64,000 nucleotides of DNA from Rhizomys pruinosus (GCA_009823505.1 VZQC01008065.1:1076953-1140952), one strand, 5' to 3'. Counted from the first letter of the stretch, positions 12,056 through 23,279 are shown. Numbers and translations: made by a program. Notes: generated from the letters alone by a model not told the origin.

Positions 12056-12879
12056 ACTGGGCTTAAGCGCAATGTGGAAAAGTTTACAAATAAAATCAAA
12101 CCCCCCAAACTTTAGTATTTTTTTAGTAAACTGTTACTTATGTTGGACCAGGTGCTTATGTTCTCTTGTGTGTCCGGAACTGAAAAGAAAAGTTCATATG
12201 TTATTTCCAATCTGAGACCATGAAATATATATTGTAATAAAGAAAGCTGTAACCAATATAATCAGATTTTCACAAAAATAACAGGAGGGGCAAAAAATAG
12301 AAATACACTAGCTGGAGTACTTAAGAGATAAGAAGTTTGAAAGATCATGACATCTTTCAAGTGCAAATCATTTAGTGGAATCAGCTAAAAAAATATTTCC
12401 TACACATATCAAAAACTCTCTAATTCTGCCCCAATGTCTTACAGCAGTTGCATCATGATTATTTTTGACCATATGTTCTTTTTTCTCTTCCAAATTCCTC
12501 TTGTTTTTACTTTCTCCTCGAAATCAGCTCCATGTTTACTGTCCTGCTTTCTGTTTCATCAGAAGTGAAAGCATATGCTATCCTCATGACATACAAACTA
12601 GATGATGGCTTAGTAGGTTTAAGTGGCTCAAAAGGCCATATGGAAATATATATAATTGTAGGAAAAAAATAATTAATGAATCACATGCTTATATATTTAA
12701 AAGGCTTTGGGATGATATTGTTCATTAGTTTTTAATTTTGGGAATTTAAGACCCTGGGCACTCTACTTATGTTAAATTTTCTCTTGCCGTTCCTCTCCCT
12801 CCCGATCATCACGTGTTAACATTCCTTCTCAATTACATTGCCTCTATTCTTTTAAAATTTATTGTGTGAAATATGTACA

Positions 12880-13080
12880 TATTCTATCTGTCTGCATCAT
12901 TTATCTCTCTATCTATCATATACTTATTAATCTATCTGTCATCTATTTATCAATCATCAGATATCTATCATCTATATCTACTTATCTATCGATCATCTAT
13001 CTAGTGATCATCTATCAATCATTTATATCTATATTTATATCTATCTATCTATCTATCGATCGATCTATCTATCAATCAAT
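12880..13080. repeat. (TATC)n microsatellite
   Basis: Interrupted ATCT/TATC tract mirroring 490-700. The 103-residue frame over it is repeat read-through. Confidence 0.95.
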
Positions 13081-13109
13081 CAACCAACCAAAACAAAACA
13101 AAAAAAAAA

Positions 13110-13403
13110 AAAGCTGGAACCAACCCAAATGCCCCTCAACAGACGCGTGGATGACAAAAATGTGTACATCTACATAATGGAGTTCTACTCAGCAGTTAGT
13201 AATGATGAAATTATGAAATTTGTTTGTAAATGGATGGAACTTGAACCATTATGCTGAGTGAAAGTAAAACACAGTCCCAGCAGACCAAACGGAGAATGGT
13301 TCCCCTCATTTGTGGATTGTAACACCAAACCCCCAGCCCAAAGTCAAGCTGAATGACAATATTGGTATATTTCTGTTTATCTGAAGGCAACTATGCTGTT
13401 TAT
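13110..13403 (+). mobile_element. L1 ORF2 C-terminal fragment
   Basis: Plus-strand L1 ORF2 end ('NQPKCPSTDAWMTK' in one frame, then frameshifts). It mirrors 206-490. The element is split: its 3' UTR continues at 14,877-15,235 after the inserted element. Confidence 0.85.
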
Positions 13404-13422
13404 TAATTTGAACTCTCTCAAT
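13404..13422. repeat. Target-site duplication, left copy
   Basis: TAATTTGAACTCTCTCAAT. It pairs with TAATGTGAATCTCTCAAT at 14,877-14,894 (one mismatch, one indel). The left arm holds a single uninterrupted version of this site near 186-205. Confidence 0.7.
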
Positions 13423-14876
13423 AAATCCCTCCCATGTTAACGTTCGGTCTTCGGCCCGCCGGGTCTTATCGCCTCTCCTTCTGCAGGTATCTCAACTTAG
13501 AGGTAAGGAGCCCTTACCCTTTGTTGGGCCTTGGACTTCCCTGGCCAACATCCCCTGGTAGAACAATCCATTGCTGATGTAAGAACTCCTGTATTAATAT
13601 ATATTAATAAAAAAAAAAAAAAAAAAAAGACTTTAGTATTCTATTTGGTTCTGAAGAGAGTATAATCCTTTTCACAGTTCTTATGTCTATTCGTCAATTA
13701 AAGAAGGCATTTTTTACCGGTGTTATTAAGAGATTACCTCTATAATAGTTGTCTCCCAATTTTCCAGTTGGAAAATGACATCATCATGGTCATATTTCTC
13801 CATGTTCTATGGGGGGGGGAGGCAAGAAAAGTCATATCAAAAACTTTGTTGCACCTAGCAGGTAAGTTTCATTTAGGACTCATTATAGATAGTTGTGCAA
13901 GGTTACAGATGGCCTCTGGAATGCCAGAGAGTGTTCCCAACGGCCACTAAACCAATAAAGGCACATACGGGTACCCCCTGAGTCAAGCAAGACTCCACCA
14001 TAAGCACCCGCACACCTCACCTGCCTGGAAATTACTGTGCGCGAGGCAGCCATGTGCTGTAATCCCAAATCTTCTATTTGGGGCTGTTGGCCCTCTCCTT
14101 GGAGGAAATAACAATGGCTGATGCCACAAGCCTACATCCTCTACATGTTAGCGCGAATTGTTATAAGCCACCGTAAGACCCTGTTATATTTATCGGGGGT
14201 AACAATGTAATTCATGACATAAAATATCATCCAAACATATGTGTCTATGCCAAAGTATACCTTACCATAAACTATTGTTGCTGCTTAAATACCTATATAT
14301 CTAAAATTGCTTGTGCTTCATAGGAGGATTGAAAGGTTACTCCTAAACAAACTGTCAGCCCATGAAAGGAACAAGCCAGAATTGACCAGAATCCCAGTCA
14401 ACAGCTCTAGAGAAATTTGACTGTTTTGCTTCTCATCACCCTGTGCCCCTTTTCTAAGCCTAGGGACAATCTGCGGAAGAGGGAGCGTCGGGTGATAGAA
14501 TGTAACGGCTGCGATTGGGGTGACCGTGCAACCCTCTCGATGTAGTCTGGACACTCATTTGCTCAACTTGATTGAAACAAACAACCTGTCAACCTCCCCT
14601 GAATGGTGGGACTGTGGGGTTTGTGCACAACAGCCTGCAGATGGTTTTGCATGAAGGATGCTTATACTCATGGATATCACTTATAGCTTAAAAACATGAA
14701 AAACAAAAAAAAAACTGAAAGATGCAGGGACAGTTATGGCAGACTACCTGATCTGGGATGGGGTCGGGGTTGGGTGGTGTGGGGGGACGGGAAAGGGAAA
14801 TATTGCTGATCTGAATTGGAAAATGATCTGCTTATAAAAGCCACAAACCATCAATAAAAATTTTAAAAAAAAAAAA
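13423..14876 (+). mobile_element. Composite retroelement inserted in right arm only (about 1.45 kb)
   Basis: Bounded by an 18-19 bp target-site duplication and ending in an A-rich tail (about 14,862-14,876), as expected for L1-driven integration. From 5' to 3' it has a GC-richer leader with 'ttcggcccgccgggtctta' near 13,446-13,470, an internal A-run (about 13,609-13,628), and a middle part I cannot assign. A block starting 'caatctgcggaagaggga' at about 14,469 is followed by 'gaaggatgcttatactcatg' at about 14,656 and an L1-type G-rich 3' end. No coding frame is kept. It is absent from the corresponding left-arm site. Confidence 0.6.
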
Positions 14877-15235
14877 TAATGTGAATCTCTCAATGTGCTG
14901 TAGAATCCACCCCCAATTATTTTCAGACTCCGAAATTACTGTATATGGGTGAAAATATGGCCATTCTGTATTTTATAGTAATATAAAATGAATGGAGGAA
15001 AATGTGAAATTGTATTAAGCCTAACAACAACTGAGGAGAAAGATGCAGGACCAGTATGGCAGAGCAGGGGCGGGAGTGGGTGGGGTGTGAAGTGGGGTAG
15101 GGGGGGGGAGGGGAGGAAGGAAAAGGGGAATATGCCTGACCAGAAATGAAAAATGAGGGAGGGCAGACACAAAACAGCAAGACAAATACGAGAGAATGAG
15201 CGAAAAAAATAAATTAAAAAGTATTTTATAAAATA
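14877..15235 (+). mobile_element. L1 3' UTR, continuation of split L1
   Basis: Up to about 15,087 it mirrors window positions 1-205. A run of G and purines (15,080-15,135) is typical of the L1 3' UTR. The terminal part is corrupted relative to the other copies and ends A-rich near 15,210-15,225. Confidence 0.75.
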
Positions 15236-15329
15236 CATGATAGTACTCTATTAATATATGGAAATTGTTATATATTCATGAATTGAAAGACTCACTAATA
15301 TTAAGGTGACATTTGTACTCAATGTGATC

Positions 15330-15595
15330 TCCAGATGAAGTTAAAGCCTGGCAGGCACTGGCTGGGAAGAAGCAGCAGACATGCCACAGCTCCAGTCCTA
15401 GACCACCAAGCTCCACTGGTAGAAGAGCTCCTAGTTCCCAGCACCAGCATCCTAACACAGCCCTGAGTGCAACCACTCCAGCTGTGAGCTCCCAGCTCCC
15501 AGCACGCAAGATAAGGAAAGCCACCCACCACAGTCCCAGTGCTCAGCCCACAGCTCCAGCTCCTGTCAGCTCCCTGAAGCCTCCAATTTCATAGT
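15330..15595. repeat. GC-richer degenerate CAGCTCC-type repeat block
   Basis: About 260 bp rich in imperfect CAGCTCC and CCCAGC words, clearly more GC-rich than its flanks. Minus-strand frames here are low-complexity read-through. Possible L1 5' UTR or LTR material; not assigned. Confidence 0.4.
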
Positions 15596-15689
15596 TTTAT
15601 ATCTTGAAATGAATAACATCAATAACATGGTTTAAGATGGGAGTCAAGATATGTGATAGATCCTTGTGTGATATCTTTTTTTATAGCTA

Positions 15690-16165
15690 CTCAACAAGTA
15701 TTCTTTTTTTCTATTTTATTTATTTTTTATTTTTTTATTCATGCTTTATGCATTTCATACATCACCCCCCCTTTTCCAATTTAGTTAAGGCATATATCCC
15801 CTTCCCTTCCCCCCACCCCACCCCCTACCCATCCCAGACATGCATTCTGCCATAACTAACCTGCATCTTTCAGTCTTTTAAAAATTTTTTGTTTTTGTTT
15901 TGTTTTTCATTTTTTTTTTAAACAATTAAGTGATTAATTTGTGAGTACAAGCATCCTTCATGTAAAACCATTTGGCAACGCCGTTGTGCCCAAATCCCCA
16001 CACAGGCCATGGGTCCCACATCCAGCAGGGGGGGGGGGGCTTGTGTGGTCAATCAATGTTGATCAATGAGTGTCCAGTCTATATTGTTGTTAGCTTTCAC
16101 ATTAACCCCAATCGACAGCCCTTTACATTCTACACGCCCCCTCTTCCGCAGATTGTTCCCTAACT
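15690..16165 (-). mobile_element. Second composite retroposon copy (L1 3' end plus unknown 5' block)
   Basis: On the minus strand it begins with 'caatctgcggaagagggggc' near 16,155. It contains 'gaaggatgcttgtactcac' near 15,945-15,965, then the L1 3' UTR G-rich tract (about 15,795-15,830). It ends in the A-rich tail at 15,690-15,720. The order equals that of 14,469-14,876, in the opposite orientation. Confidence 0.6.
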
Positions 16166-16169
16166 TTAT

Positions 16170-16385
16170 TTTTTTTTATATGTATGAATGTACGGTCTGC
16201 ATTCAAGTTTGCTTCACCGTTCGTGGCCAAATGTTGCAGAGGTTAGAGAAGGCATCGGATTTCATGGAACTGGAGTAAACGACGGTTCTCCGCCCGCCAC
16301 ATGTGGTGCTGGGGATCGAACCTGGTCCTTGCAAGAGCAGTCTGCACCTCAACTTGCTAGGACCATCTCACACAGCCCCGAGTGA
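16170..16385 (-). mobile_element. B2 SINE, diverged
   Basis: Minus-strand tRNA-like head near 16,375, B-box-like 'ggttcgatccccagcacca' near 16,300-16,325, T-rich tail complement at 16,163-16,180. Confidence 0.75.
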
Positions 16386-17590
16386 TAACTTCTAATCGCA
16401 AAATAAATTGCTTCTGCTATACTTTACTACACAGGGAAAATCCACTTGTAAAATATTACATTCTTAACAAGAAAATTACATATAAGAACTAAAACATGCA
16501 GTAATAACACAATCCCAAATTTAGCTCTTATACTGCATTAGTAGTAAATTTGGTTATGGTATCTTAAAGTAAAACTTCTTTTGTTAGGAAACATTTTAGG
16601 AATATTACAACACCCATGCTTTTTATGAAAACATACTTCATTTTGTACCTCTGAATACCACAGCTCCTATTTTACTGAAAGAACTTGAGGAGGCATGGAT
16701 CTGGAAGAGTTACAGAGTAGTAGTGAGTAAATATGATCAAAAGACAATGGTTGAAAAGAACTGATAAACTCCTATTAAAATATGTGTTGACATTATTTAG
16801 GTATTTGTTGTTTGTGTGTGATGTAGTTTTATTTGTTCACTATGTTAAATAATATATGACCTCACATTTCACAGAGGAAGAAGTGTTTTTTCAGACTATT
16901 TAGAATTGAATTAGGAGAAAAGGGTTGAAATACTGTGACCCACAGGAGAGGGGATCTTTGAGAATTTTTTTGCACTGATTAAAGGGAACAATACTAGCCA
17001 GGTATGAAGGCTCACAATTTTGATCCAAGCATTTCAGAGGGAGAGTCAGATGGATCTCTTTAAATTTAATTTGGGAAAATTAATTTAAAAATACAAATTA
17101 AAAAAAAACTAAAACAAAGAAAACAAAACAACAAAAATAGTACAGTAATAGCAGAAGAAAGGTAGAAAATTTTAATGCAATAAGGCATGCAGTACAGACA
17201 TATATCTAAATAACAGATGGGAACAAAATGCTGATAGCCTAATGGAGAAATAAATGATGAAAAGAAACAAATGGATTGTTTTGCTAACTGGGCAGATCAG
17301 TGAAATTGAAACAAGCACCATTTCAAAGCGAAACAACAATGGAAAGCCAAAAGAAAAGAAACATTACCAGTGATAAACAATAAGCATGCTAACTAATTGG
17401 GACAATTAGCTTATTTTTATATTTCTTACATTAAAGCATGCAAAATTGGCATACCCTGTGTTTACCTGAACAGATGATTTTATATAAAAAATAAAAGTCA
17501 AGTAAGCGTTCTAGAATAATTTCCTGAAATAACACTGTATGAAAGTAGGCTTGATTTTAATTTGTTTTAGTTTTTACTTCATTGAGAGTT
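16385..17590. other. AT-rich sequence with a B1 remnant
   Basis: No gene seen. A weak B1-like remnant lies on the plus strand at about 16,995-17,065 ('agccaggtatgaaggctcac'). A-rich tracts occur at 17,100-17,135. Confidence 0.5.
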
Positions 17591-17599
17591 ACTAACTTG

Positions 17600-17785
17600 C
17601 TTGTAAGTTTACTCATGTCATGCAATACCATGCCGAGCTCGAAGAGGGCATCACATCTCATGGAAATACGTTAAGTCTAGGATGGTTGTTTTTCTACCTA
17701 GCTGGGGTGGGAAGGATTTAACTGCCAGCCCTCTGAAGGGCAAGCCAGTGCTTAACCACTGAACCATCACACTTCAGATCCAATA
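17600..17785 (-). mobile_element. B2-type SINE, old
   Basis: Degenerate minus-strand copy: head near 17,780 and the 'agggcatcacatctcatgg' segment at about 17,645-17,663, typical of the B2 body. Confidence 0.6.
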
Positions 17786-18700
17786 GGCCCAGATCTTGGT
17801 AAAGCCAAAGAATAAAAAAGCAAGGATTAAAATGGTCATTGCTGATATATCTGAAAGGTTTGCAGGATCCATAGGAAGATTATGAGATTGATTCGACATT
17901 GTCTACCCGTCCTTGGCAGGAGAACCTAATTAGCCATGAAGTTACTACTCTGCAAGAAATTATGGTATCATGAGTATGTGCTCATCATTTAAGATAGAAT
18001 TCTAAAGACACTATTCAAAATTTTCATAAGATAATCCATTTACTATTTCATTAAATATTTTGTATCATTAACTTATTACTTGAATTAAAAAATTTTACTA
18101 CAGTCAACATACCTATTGTGATACTGCTCAGCACCAATCTATTATTCTTTAGTTTGCGTTAACGGATATATTTGGCCTCTTATAAGACTTCAAGATGTTA
18201 TCCATCTCTGAAAATATTCATATTTTATTCTATGATTGGCTTTCAGCATCATTGATTTCCCTTACCAGATTTTATGTGGTTAACTGTTTTAGTGTTTTTC
18301 TAAAGGATACAGAACATCTAGGATATGTCTACCATTTTTCAGACAGGAAACTTTCAATTTGGCAGACCATATATACTAATTACAGAGGTTTAGCTAATGA
18401 GTGTAATTACACACTATTACAAAAGGGAGTGCATGTCCTTAACAACACTTTACACCTTTCCATTTTGAGCGAGAGACGTGAAGAAGAGAGGTAAGAGCGA
18501 GGGGAGATGATGCGATGAAACGTGGAGGGTCAGAAGCAGCCGGCGCGCTGTCTTTCTCCAACGGACATGTACCCCAAGTGCACTCAATAATAGGCAAAAA
18601 TTTATCCATATTTCTAACATTAAAAACCTTTTACTTTAACTTGAAGTTTGCATTACTTTCTTTTTTTGTAGCTTCTTATTTCTTATTTTTATTTAATGAT
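17785..18700. other. Non-coding stretch with a small CpG-rich pocket
   Basis: AT-rich and unassigned except for about 18,465-18,590, which carries several CpGs and AAGAGAGG-like purines. Frames at 18,195-18,844 show no recognisable domain. Confidence 0.45.
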
Positions 18701-18890
18701 ATGAGTGTATACTTGCTATGTGCAGTGCACTCTATCATACCGTGCTTGGATGACAGAAGAAGGTGTCAGATCTCATGGAACAGGAGTTACAGAGTTTTTA
18801 GCCTGGACATTGTGGGTGTGAGATTCAAAACCTGGCTCTTGTAAAAAGAGCTAATGTCTTAACTGCTAGGCCCTTTCTCCAGCCCTGAAA
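18700..18890 (-). mobile_element. B2 SINE, diverged
   Basis: Minus-strand head 'gggctggagaaagggcctag' at about 18,866-18,885 and B2 body back to about 18,705. Confidence 0.7.
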
Positions 18891-19492
18891 TTTTTATTCA
18901 TGAACAAAGTCAATTGCTCTGTATCACCTTCTATCAGAACATCAGTCCACTTACCTGAGACTAGCATGCTGATGACTGTTTAATATACACTTGATATACA
19001 CAACTTCATATCTGAAACATAAACTTGTCAGAAACAGAATCAACTATTAATTTCTTTCTAAATCTGGAACCTGGTTTATTTTCAACTTTTCCTTTTAAGC
19101 AATGCCAAATCATGTGTCAATTAGACAAGCATCCAAAGGATTGCCTTTTTTTGTTCCATATTTCACTAATAAAGCAAGTTTCCATGATTACGGTGTATCT
19201 TAATGGCTTTGGAGACCCTACCTCTTCTGGTTTCTTTTACACTAGACTGACACCAACATTTACACAAGGTTCTTCATTATTCTTCTACATCATTACATCT
19301 CATTAACTGCTCTAAATGGTCATCCAAGCCTCGCACTTCCTCCATATGTTTCAGACCACATTGCCATCAATTGAAACCCTCATGTGAGTTTCTAGGTCAA
19401 ATACTTGGAACCTCCTGCTGTGCTGAGTCAAGAGTACTTCACTTATGCATTTTCCATAGTGAAGTCCATTCCTTCCTTTAAATATACCATGC

Positions 19493-19712
19493 TCGGGGCG
19501 GAGAGATGGTCAATGGTTAAGAGTGCCGACTGCTCTGCCGAGGACCCGGGTTCAATTTCCCGCACCTCACATGTTGCTAAGAACTGTCTTTACGCCAGGC
19601 ATGGTGGCACAAGCCTTACTCCTAGCACTTGGGACGCAGGTGCCTCTCGTGCCGTTCAAGGCAGCCTTGTCTACAGCGTGAGTTCCGGCCAGCTGCGCCT
19701 ATACCCTGTAAT
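19493..19712 (+). mobile_element. Chimeric SINE: tRNA-type head fused to B1
   Basis: From 19,498 a B2/ID-like head ('ggcggagagatggtcaatgg' with a 'gggttcaatttcccgcacc' B box at about 19,548) runs straight into a B1 body at about 19,593 ('gccaggcatggtggcacaag'). The B1 body continues to about 19,712. The order fits the known B4 class (ID plus B1), or a B1 joined to a B2 head. Several indels suggest age or poor base quality. Confidence 0.6.
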
Positions 19713-19724
19713 AGATAGATAGCT

Positions 19725-20790
19725 ATTCTATATATATATATATCTTCTTATCTTCTATATTTATTTACTCTTAGAAGTTTCAAAACCCTTTCATAGATAG
19801 TGTACATGAATCATTACTAGGATCACAAGGTGACTGACACCTTCACATGATGCCTTTCTTCTTCACCAAATGGAGACTCTCACAATTCTTGATCTTAAAT
19901 TTCTACCTTTGAATCGTAATTAAGCTTGTTCATTAGAGTTCGGTGACTAGAAATCAATTTACTTACTGTGTAAACTCTTTCGAGCGTTGATTATTTTCCT
20001 AAAGATAAGAATAAGTATAGACACTGACTTACCTTTTTCCTATAACTGATCACCATCTCCCCAAAGCATATTTCAATCAAGTCAAATAACACAGTAAGCA
20101 TTCAATTCATACTCAGATGTACAAAGGAATGGTGAATGACCAGAACCTGTGTATGCTTCACGAATCACAACATTAGTAGTTTAAACTAACTCTAAATCAT
20201 AAAATGTTAATTTATAATAAAATACATTCCCAAGGTTTTATAAATAAATTTCAAATACATAAGTGTTATGATTAAAATAGATATTTTGGTGTAATTCTTA
20301 GCTCAAAACATATTATCTATTTAAATGTATTAAAAGTGATTAGTCAGTGGATATAGAATATTTTCATAATTGAACTTTCACACTAACCATTCATTTCTTT
20401 TTCATGTACTCTTATACCTTTTATCATTTTATTATATCTAGAGGGAAAATTTATTTTTGTATGTTTTGTGTGGCATGAGAGAGCAGAGGAGAGACGGCAA
20501 TGTCATAGAGCATGACAGAACTTTATAATCTATTTGAAAGAAACTAAATATTTATGAAAACCACACAGGATTTTAGAAAAACAACAATCATTGTGGCTAA
20601 GATTTTTTGCCTATTCTTTTTTTATTGTAAAATATTTTAGATACAACAAGGATGCATAATATAAAAGTATTCATGAATCTAAGCGCACACTTGAAAAAAC
20701 CAAAAAAACAACAAAAAAACTAAATAGAAGAGAAGCAATTTTCTTTCTCTACAATTAGGGTATTCATTTAAAAAGGTTTTTTTTTTTTCT
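19725..20790. other. AT-rich non-coding sequence
   Basis: Short TA run at 19,731-19,743. No gene or repeat recognised otherwise. Confidence 0.5.
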
Positions 20791-20799
20791 GTTTATTAT

Positions 20800-21035
20800 T
20801 TTTATTTTGGTGCGCTGTCTGCTCTATGTAAAGTGTGCCCTTGTTCATGCAATGTCCATACGAGGTCCCGAGGGTGTGTGTTGGATCGTTGGCTCCCTGT
20901 ACGTCGAGTAACGGACAGTTAGCACTCTGTCGTGGGTGCTGGGAACTGACACTGGGTCCTCTGCACAGAGCAGCCAGTGCTCTTAACTGATGATGTGATC
21001 TTTCCCGCTTCCTACAACCACAGTGTTTCATCATG
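20800..21035 (-). mobile_element. B2/B3-type SINE, heavily altered
   Basis: The minus strand contains 'gcagaggacccagtgtcagt' near 20,950-20,970 and 'gttaagagcactggctgctc' near 20,965-20,988. Between about 20,855 and 20,940 the sequence is scrambled with many CpGs. Confidence 0.6.
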
Positions 21036-21900
21036 CATTGAAAGTATAATTTTTCTGATGCTGCTTTTTTATTCCAAGCTATTCTTATAATTTTTCTCCC
21101 CTTTATTGCTAGACAAAATATAATGGCTTGCCTACTCTTATATTCTTCACGTAGTCTTCATTTGGCTCTTTCATTTGCTAAAACTATTTCAAATTTTTAC
21201 AATGTTGATGGACAACTATTGTGCAGCCACTTCTATTACAGCTTTATATTTCATATTAATCATTTAGCAAACAATAATTTTATAAATATTCATGAATGAC
21301 AAGATATCACTAATGATGCACCAGGGAGGGGCACAGTAATCAACAGCTGTCTAGAAACCTAGTTAGCAATCAATATCTGGACAGGACATAGGTCCAAGTT
21401 GGGAATCTTCTATTATCATTTCCCTAAATCAATAAGCTAGATTGTTTCTAAAAGTACATACCCTTTAGCTACAGTAGCTTTAACCCATTTTTTTTTTTTT
21501 TGGGCAGGGACAGAAAACACCCACTACAAGCAATCCAGACTGCACAAAAGGGCAGAGAAAATGTCAGTGGGCGCCCTCAGAAAGATTGGAAAGTGCCAGA
21601 GGAACGTTGGGCACTTGATGCTAGTAGTTGTATTAAAAAAAAAAACCAAAAAAAACAGAAACACTACTTACGAGGTTTCCTCCTGAACAACACCTGCTTA
21701 ATGACCATTCCAGTCTCCTTTCCAATGATAGGGGCAAGTCCACCATGTTCCACTATTAAATAAATAACTAAAAACTGCTATGGAATGGACACATTTTTTT
21801 CCAGGCATGAGTCAATGAATAGGTTACTCAATCCCAAGGGGTCAGCCCTAATGAAAGTAGATATGAATAATGCTAAATGGGCCCACACCAGTATGTTGGA
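21035..21900. other. Non-coding; A-rich bounded segment
   Basis: A segment between a T-run (21,489-21,501) and an A-run (21,636-21,656) may be an unassigned retroposon. The 87-residue frame over it has no domain. Confidence 0.4.
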
Positions 21901-21904
21901 TTAA

Positions 21905-22070
21905 AAGAGAAGATAAATGCGGATCATGGTGAACCATCTTTTAGTCCTAGGGACTTGGGAGGCAGCCAAAGGGTGGATCTCTTGATATTGAGGTATCCTG
22001 GTTTAACACAGTGAATTCAGGGCACACCCTGAGGCTACCGGGAGACCCCAGTCTCAAAAAGATGAGAGGG
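21905..22070 (+). mobile_element. B1 SINE, old
   Basis: B1-like order: 'tcctagggacttgggaggca' near 21,945, 'gtggatctcttgatattgag' near 21,973, and the terminal 'gaccccagtctcaaaaag' at 22,043-22,060. A GGGA-rich tail follows. Confidence 0.7.
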
Positions 22071-22534
22071 AGGTAGGGAGGGAGGGAGAGAGGAATATCA
22101 GGAATCCTTGGGGGACGGAATAGAAAAAGTTGGCGGTTTATTTGTAATGAGGGAGGCTCGGTGGAAGTAATGTACAATCCTGTTACCCACCTGTAATGTG
22201 AACTCAAAAAAAAATAAAAAAGACAAGATATAGTTGGTCCCTTCTTCCACACAAAACCTTCGCTCTTCTCAAGGGTCTGTTATCTTATCAGTGGATGGTT
22301 ACATTAATATTTTCCTCAAAACAAAAAATTTTTTATTTAGAGAAAAAAAATTAAAAAAAAAGATTTTACCTGCATCTATGTATTCTGTTGATTCATTTTC
22401 TCAAGTCATCATTTTGTTCAGATGGTCTTTTATATCAAAGTTTACTATTTCATTTGAATAACAACCTTCACTGTCATTAGTACTGTACAATTTCATACAT
22501 GTCGTTTTCTTTATATTTAAATGTATGTGAATAG

Positions 22535-22640
22535 GGGCTGGAGAGAATACCGCCTTGCAGTTAAAAAGTACTCATCCTCTGGAGCGGGAGCCAGCTTTTT
22601 ATCCCAAGCTAAACACATGGTGCTAACCAATCTTCTATAA
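22535..22640 (+). mobile_element. B2 SINE head, truncated or altered
   Basis: Begins 'aggggctggagagaataccg' and keeps 'gcagttaaaaagtactcatc'; the body is lost. Confidence 0.55.
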
Positions 22641-22961
22641 CTGCAGTCTTAGGCGAATATGGAATTTTTTTAAAAAACCTTTTTTTTTTCCTCTTCGGCT
22701 CTGCAGGACTTCCACACACATTGGGTTGCATTTCCATCACATGATACACAACAAAAAACACCATTGTGAATATATACTTGCTTTGATCATAAGAAAGTAA
22801 ATTGAATAAATTTTATGCTGCATTTCCCCTTAAGGAACTATTCTATAGGTTGTTCCTGCCAGGAAGAAGAATATAAATTCTAAGTGCTTATATGGTATGG
22901 GACAGCAATCTAATGCTTTTTACTCTTTTTGTTATAGTTATCAGTATAAACCTTAAGTGCT

Positions 22962-23270
22962 AGGGCTGGAGAAATGGCCTTAGCGGTTAAGTAGGATGAT
23001 GCTCTTGCTGAGGACAGGGGTTCAATCCAACAGCACTCCAGCATGGTGGCTGCAGACGTTGTGACCTCAAATCAGGAGAACGAAAGGGACAAGGGGGTCG
23101 GAGGCACGCTGATGACATCCCACGGCCTGCAAAAACATCGGGACACAAACCTACAGGCAACAGTTACTTCATTAATTTTGTTTTGGTGTTTGTTCGGTGT
23201 GTTGGTTTTTGGTTTTGTTTTTTTTTTTTTTCATCATAAAATGGAAGTAACTTAATTAATTAATTAATTA
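22962..23270 (+). mobile_element. B2-type SINE with altered body, ending in TAAT repeat
   Basis: Starts 'agggctggagaaatggcctt'. The B-box region 'ggggttcaatccaacagcac' is at about 23,017. The rest is CpG-rich and diverged. It finishes in a T-rich stretch and a (TTAA)n run at 23,251-23,271. Confidence 0.6.
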
Positions 23271-23279
23271 ATAATAAAA

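Larger units (their letters stand above)
7098..13425 (-). repeat. Right arm of giant inverted repeat
   Basis: Reverse complement of 185-6,358. It is about 150 bp longer than the left arm because of scattered small insertions, such as a T30 run at about 9,394-9,422 where the left arm has ordinary sequence. Matching resumes at 14,877-15,087 after a retroelement insertion and presumably continues past the left window edge. The mixture of 1-3 bp indels and G/C-run changes resembles poorly corrected long-read sequence. Several longer differences do not fit simple read error. Confidence 0.93.
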
